Below are positions 8,701-9,088 of a stretch of 9,088 bases of DNA, in pieces. The stretch is taken from positions 1 through 9,088 of the forward strand of contig JASLGJ010000569.1 in NCBI GenBank assembly GCA_030150085.1. Reading direction: 5' to 3'. Under the pieces are notes generated by a model. That model saw only the letters and a program-made list of their open reading frames with translations. It made no database searches and was not told the origin of the DNA. The translations under genes were made by a program, and so were the position numbers. The DNA comes from Candidatus Elarobacter sp. GTDB taxonomy: Bacteria; Vulcanimicrobiota; Vulcanimicrobiia; Vulcanimicrobiales; Vulcanimicrobiaceae. Numbering within the stretch: position 1 is the first letter of the stretch; every line of letters starts with the position of its first letter.

Positions 8701-9088
8701 CCGCTCGTCGCGCAACGACGCCGAGACCTCGCTCAAGCGCTACCGCTACCTCGACCGCGAGCGCGACGAGGAGACCGGGCTGCTGGTCTGCGGGGTGCGC
8801 TACTACGCGCCGTGGCTGGGACGCTGGACCAGCGCCGACCCGGGCGGCTTCGTCGACGGCCTCAACCTCTACCGCTACGCCAAGAACCGCCCCACCACGC
8901 TGGGCGACCCGGGCGGGTTCGCGCCGCGCCGGGGCACCGGGGAGGTGAACCCGCAGGGCGCGACCGCCGAGGTGGCCTGGATCGTGCCGCCCACCGTCAC
9001 CACCGAGCAGGGCTTCCGCTCGTGGGCGCACCGGGCGGGGATCCGCTACACCGGCACGCCGGCGTACGATCGCTCGACCCACGTCTGG
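2747..9088 (+). CDS. Single-chain Tc-toxin TcB-TcC-type protein: SpvB + TcdB + RHS repeats + payload (3' end outside window)
   Basis: An unbroken frame of 2114 codons, still open at the window end. Domains by residue: 10-330, SpvB/TcaC N-terminal (IPFPLSPGRGGFTPALGLSY, GVGFALSLPQIGRRTDRGVP). About 440-650, VCBS/FG-GAP-like propeller repeats with DxDGDG-type loops at 446, 497, 556 and 611. About 660-800, TcdB middle/N (KPHLLQTVRNGYGRETTFGY, WVTRLPFAVHLVERVETYD, YHHGHYD, ELAGFGRIDRYDTE). About 843-945, TcdB middle/C (LLRIEVYGQD, DPRISHTLNLALNELGQV). From about 1330, YD/RHS repeats (FSYDPLGRLVRTEYPDGT, VYDPLGRVASQA, YDYDAAGNLTRL). 1998-2057, RHS core (RYYAPWLGRWTSADPGG, DGLNLYRYAKNRP, ending DPGG). 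In Tc toxins the TcB-TcC shell forms a hollow cocoon holding a toxic C-terminus, self-cleaved at the core and delivered through a TcA pore. Here B- and C-like parts are fused, an arrangement known in related single-chain proteins. There is no signal peptide. A Pro-rich stretch (833-841) precedes middle/C. Confidence 0.93.
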   Translation, partial: MDGSRSDDVSAGIALPRGGTVRGIDEAPGTSAVGGASYAIPFPLSPGRGGFTPALGLSYDSGSGNGAFGVGFALSLPQIGRRTDRGVPRYEDATEDDRFALGGEELVPALVTREGRTVRDVTRRSVDGTAYDVARYRPRIEGAHARIERWTEVASGISHWRTISPANVTTRYGFGPAARLADPADPRRVANWLADRSWDDRGNVALYEYAAEDGAGVDFAAASEAHRAGGAFAQRYLKRVRYGNLAPGDDGRFLFEVVLDYGEHDEAAPAEPVRPWSVRPDPFSSYRTGFELRTYRLCRRVLLYHHFGELGANATLVRSTGFAYDGDPVGCKLTAVTTTGFVRDGAAYSSAAAPPLSLSYTPFALDDTLRALPPAALENAPSFGAQARERWIDLYREGLPGLLAQRDGAWYYKRNLGGGRLGPLRALSARPALADDGSPLPQELMDLDGDGFVELVTFAEGRAGLQRLDEDGRWGPFAPFASWPSAGTGDAHLRAVDLDGDGRADLLLTRDDRLEWHRSLGTSGFAPADAVARASDERRGPAVSFAEPLRSVFLADMSGDGLADIVRIRNGEVAYWPNLGYGRFGPEVVMGGVPPFDDPASFDPRRIRLADVDGSGCADLLYLGRDGAALYRNLSGNALAAPLVLRAFPGADELARVELVDLLGTGTACLVWTSALPAQPAEQMAYVDLLGSRKPHLLQTVRNGYGRETTFGYTSSTAFALADEAAGQPWVTRLPFAVHLVERVETYDHVTRRRFTSRSTYHHGHYDPVERELAGFGRIDRYDTEVVDEASPAGAPAPPVLTRSWHHLGTMPSALDPVALLAREWFRGGAIGAPPAPPPPPAGLSLEEWVEHHRALRGALLRIEVYGQDATPAALVPYTVSHTAYEVVRLQARGPNRYGVFAAHASESLSYACERDATDPRISHTLNLALNELGQVTRAATLNYPRRAPDPALPAEVGAAQARLFASYAETDYTADDDEPDALRLRGAAESRGYDVTGIAPAAALVPRAALGAALAAGAEIGFGDAPGARPARRLVSRTRRYFLADDLSGPLPLGAQGTRGLLARSLSLAFTAGHLQATYGERVDEAAMLAAGYVHDGDGDWWASGSTPLYGPDAAARFYAARGTRDPFGNQTLVTFDAYDLLPTGTTDALGGTTSCVNDYRLLRPVLVTDRNGCRTAVAADALGFVTASAVLGRDGMREGDTLADPTVRFEYDLDRWWASGTPNLTRTIARERHGDPATPWHTTYSYLDGAGGVALSKIAAEPGLAQALQPDGSVLEVDTGTQPRWVGNGRVVLDGKGNPLRRYEPYFSVTPEYEDASALVEQGLSPTFSYDPLGRLVRTEYPDGTVDKMLYGTWAQRAWDPNDAVLESAWYAERGSPAPDAPEPADPQVRAAWLAAAHANTPGAVHFDALGRAVYAVADNGPAGQLAVRIDSDGPGTVSAVYDPLGRVASQARTNAGGAVVASASLERPARLVLPDASGKPVRIWDGDARAFRCTYDALRRPLALYAASEEGETALSVTVYGDGAADAAARNLGGRPHLLFDPAGLVAFGEYDLGGNAVAVTRRYAAAYAAQPDWSAVAAAPDPAAALAAAEPLLEREEWSASSAFDALGRATASVLADGTAFAPAYDAGSHLAHLSVALAGGAPVAYVTGQTHDARGRRLTTDYGNGTQAGASYDERSSRLTGLRLVRVPDRAVLQDLRYVYDPSGNVVSAADAAQQTLFFKNAVVAASWSYAYDALYQLRTASGRERAGGRADAQRDWSDPPPDPVPHDNDAAAVRVYTQGYDYDAAGNLTRLRHAAAGGSWTRRYAYESATNRLSATSLPGDADGAFGAAYAHDAFGNMTRMPHLAQLDWNVCDQLRRVDLGGGGTAYYVYAADGRRVRKVIERAGTRIDRLQLGLLEVHREYAGRALTLERRTVHVTEGGHRVAQIDLKTLDAGDPAGVGVPAVRYYAQDLLGSATLATDERGGLVSYEEYHPFGTSAYRSSRNDAETSLKRYRYLDRERDEETGLLVCGVRYYAPWLGRWTSADPGGFVDGLNLYRYAKNRPTTLGDPGGFAPRRGTGEVNPQGATAEVAWIVPPTVTTEQGFRSWAHRAGIRYTGTPAYDRSTHVW
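8918..9088 (+). other. Start of the toxin's C-terminal payload region, unidentified
   Basis: The last recognisable RHS core residues are DPGG (2054-2057). The following 57 residues start FAPRRGTGEVNPQGA and include EVAWIVPPTVTTEQGF and RSWAHRAGIRYTGTPAYD before the window ends. In TcC and other RHS toxins, the sequence after this core is hypervariable and is the toxic enzyme, released inside the shell by aspartate-dependent self-cleavage. I recognise no enzyme family in this fragment; it may still be linker. The true payload and any immunity gene lie beyond the window. Confidence 0.6.

Noticed and set aside
2432..9082. A 2216-codon open frame on the minus strand covering the toxin gene
   Set aside because: Its codons are in exact register with the toxin's sense codons. 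Antisense stops would then need TTA, CTA or TCA in the sense gene, which are almost never used at this G+C. The translated product is a low-complexity Arg/Val/Ala sequence without domains, while the sense strand gives a textbook SpvB-TcdB-RHS protein.

Overview
The window comes from a very GC-rich bacterium. Hand-counted 60-base lines in the large genes run from about 65 to 78 % G+C. Shine-Dalgarno-like sites, stop/start overlaps and a hairpin terminator fit bacterial gene organisation. The lineage cannot be fixed from the sequence. No rRNA, tRNA, CRISPR array or insertion sequence was seen.

Left part (1-1841), a tightly packed forward operon: the 3' end of an APH/choline-kinase-type phosphotransferase, a 39-residue single-pass membrane protein that overlaps both neighbours, and a complete type II NADH dehydrogenase-like FAD/NAD(P) oxidoreductase. 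A GC-rich stem-loop starts on the oxidoreductase stop codon.

Middle part (1842-2746): an intergenic region with a candidate sigma70-type promoter, then a 135-residue lectin made of three blade repeats of the Ralstonia RSL / Aleuria AAL fucose-binding family. Its base composition is clearly lower in G+C (about 55-65 % in three sampled lines). It is followed by a 10-bp inverted repeat and a strong A-tract/T-tract terminator that ends only 41 bases before the next start codon.

Right part (2747-9088): one uninterrupted reading frame of 2114 codons that runs off the window. It encodes a single-chain Tc-toxin TcB-TcC-type protein: SpvB N-terminal domain, Asp-rich beta-propeller repeats, TcdB middle domains, a long YD/RHS-repeat shell, the RHS core motif, and the first 57 residues of an unidentified C-terminal payload. 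This strand and frame is the real gene. The equally long open frame on the opposite strand is a codon-usage artefact.

The most interesting unit is lectin plus cocoon-type toxin. A secreted or surface sugar-binding propeller beside a polymorphic toxin carrier suggests interaction with fucosylated host or competitor surfaces. Functional linkage is inferred only from adjacency, and a terminator lies between the two genes. No TcA pore subunit or immunity gene is visible here.
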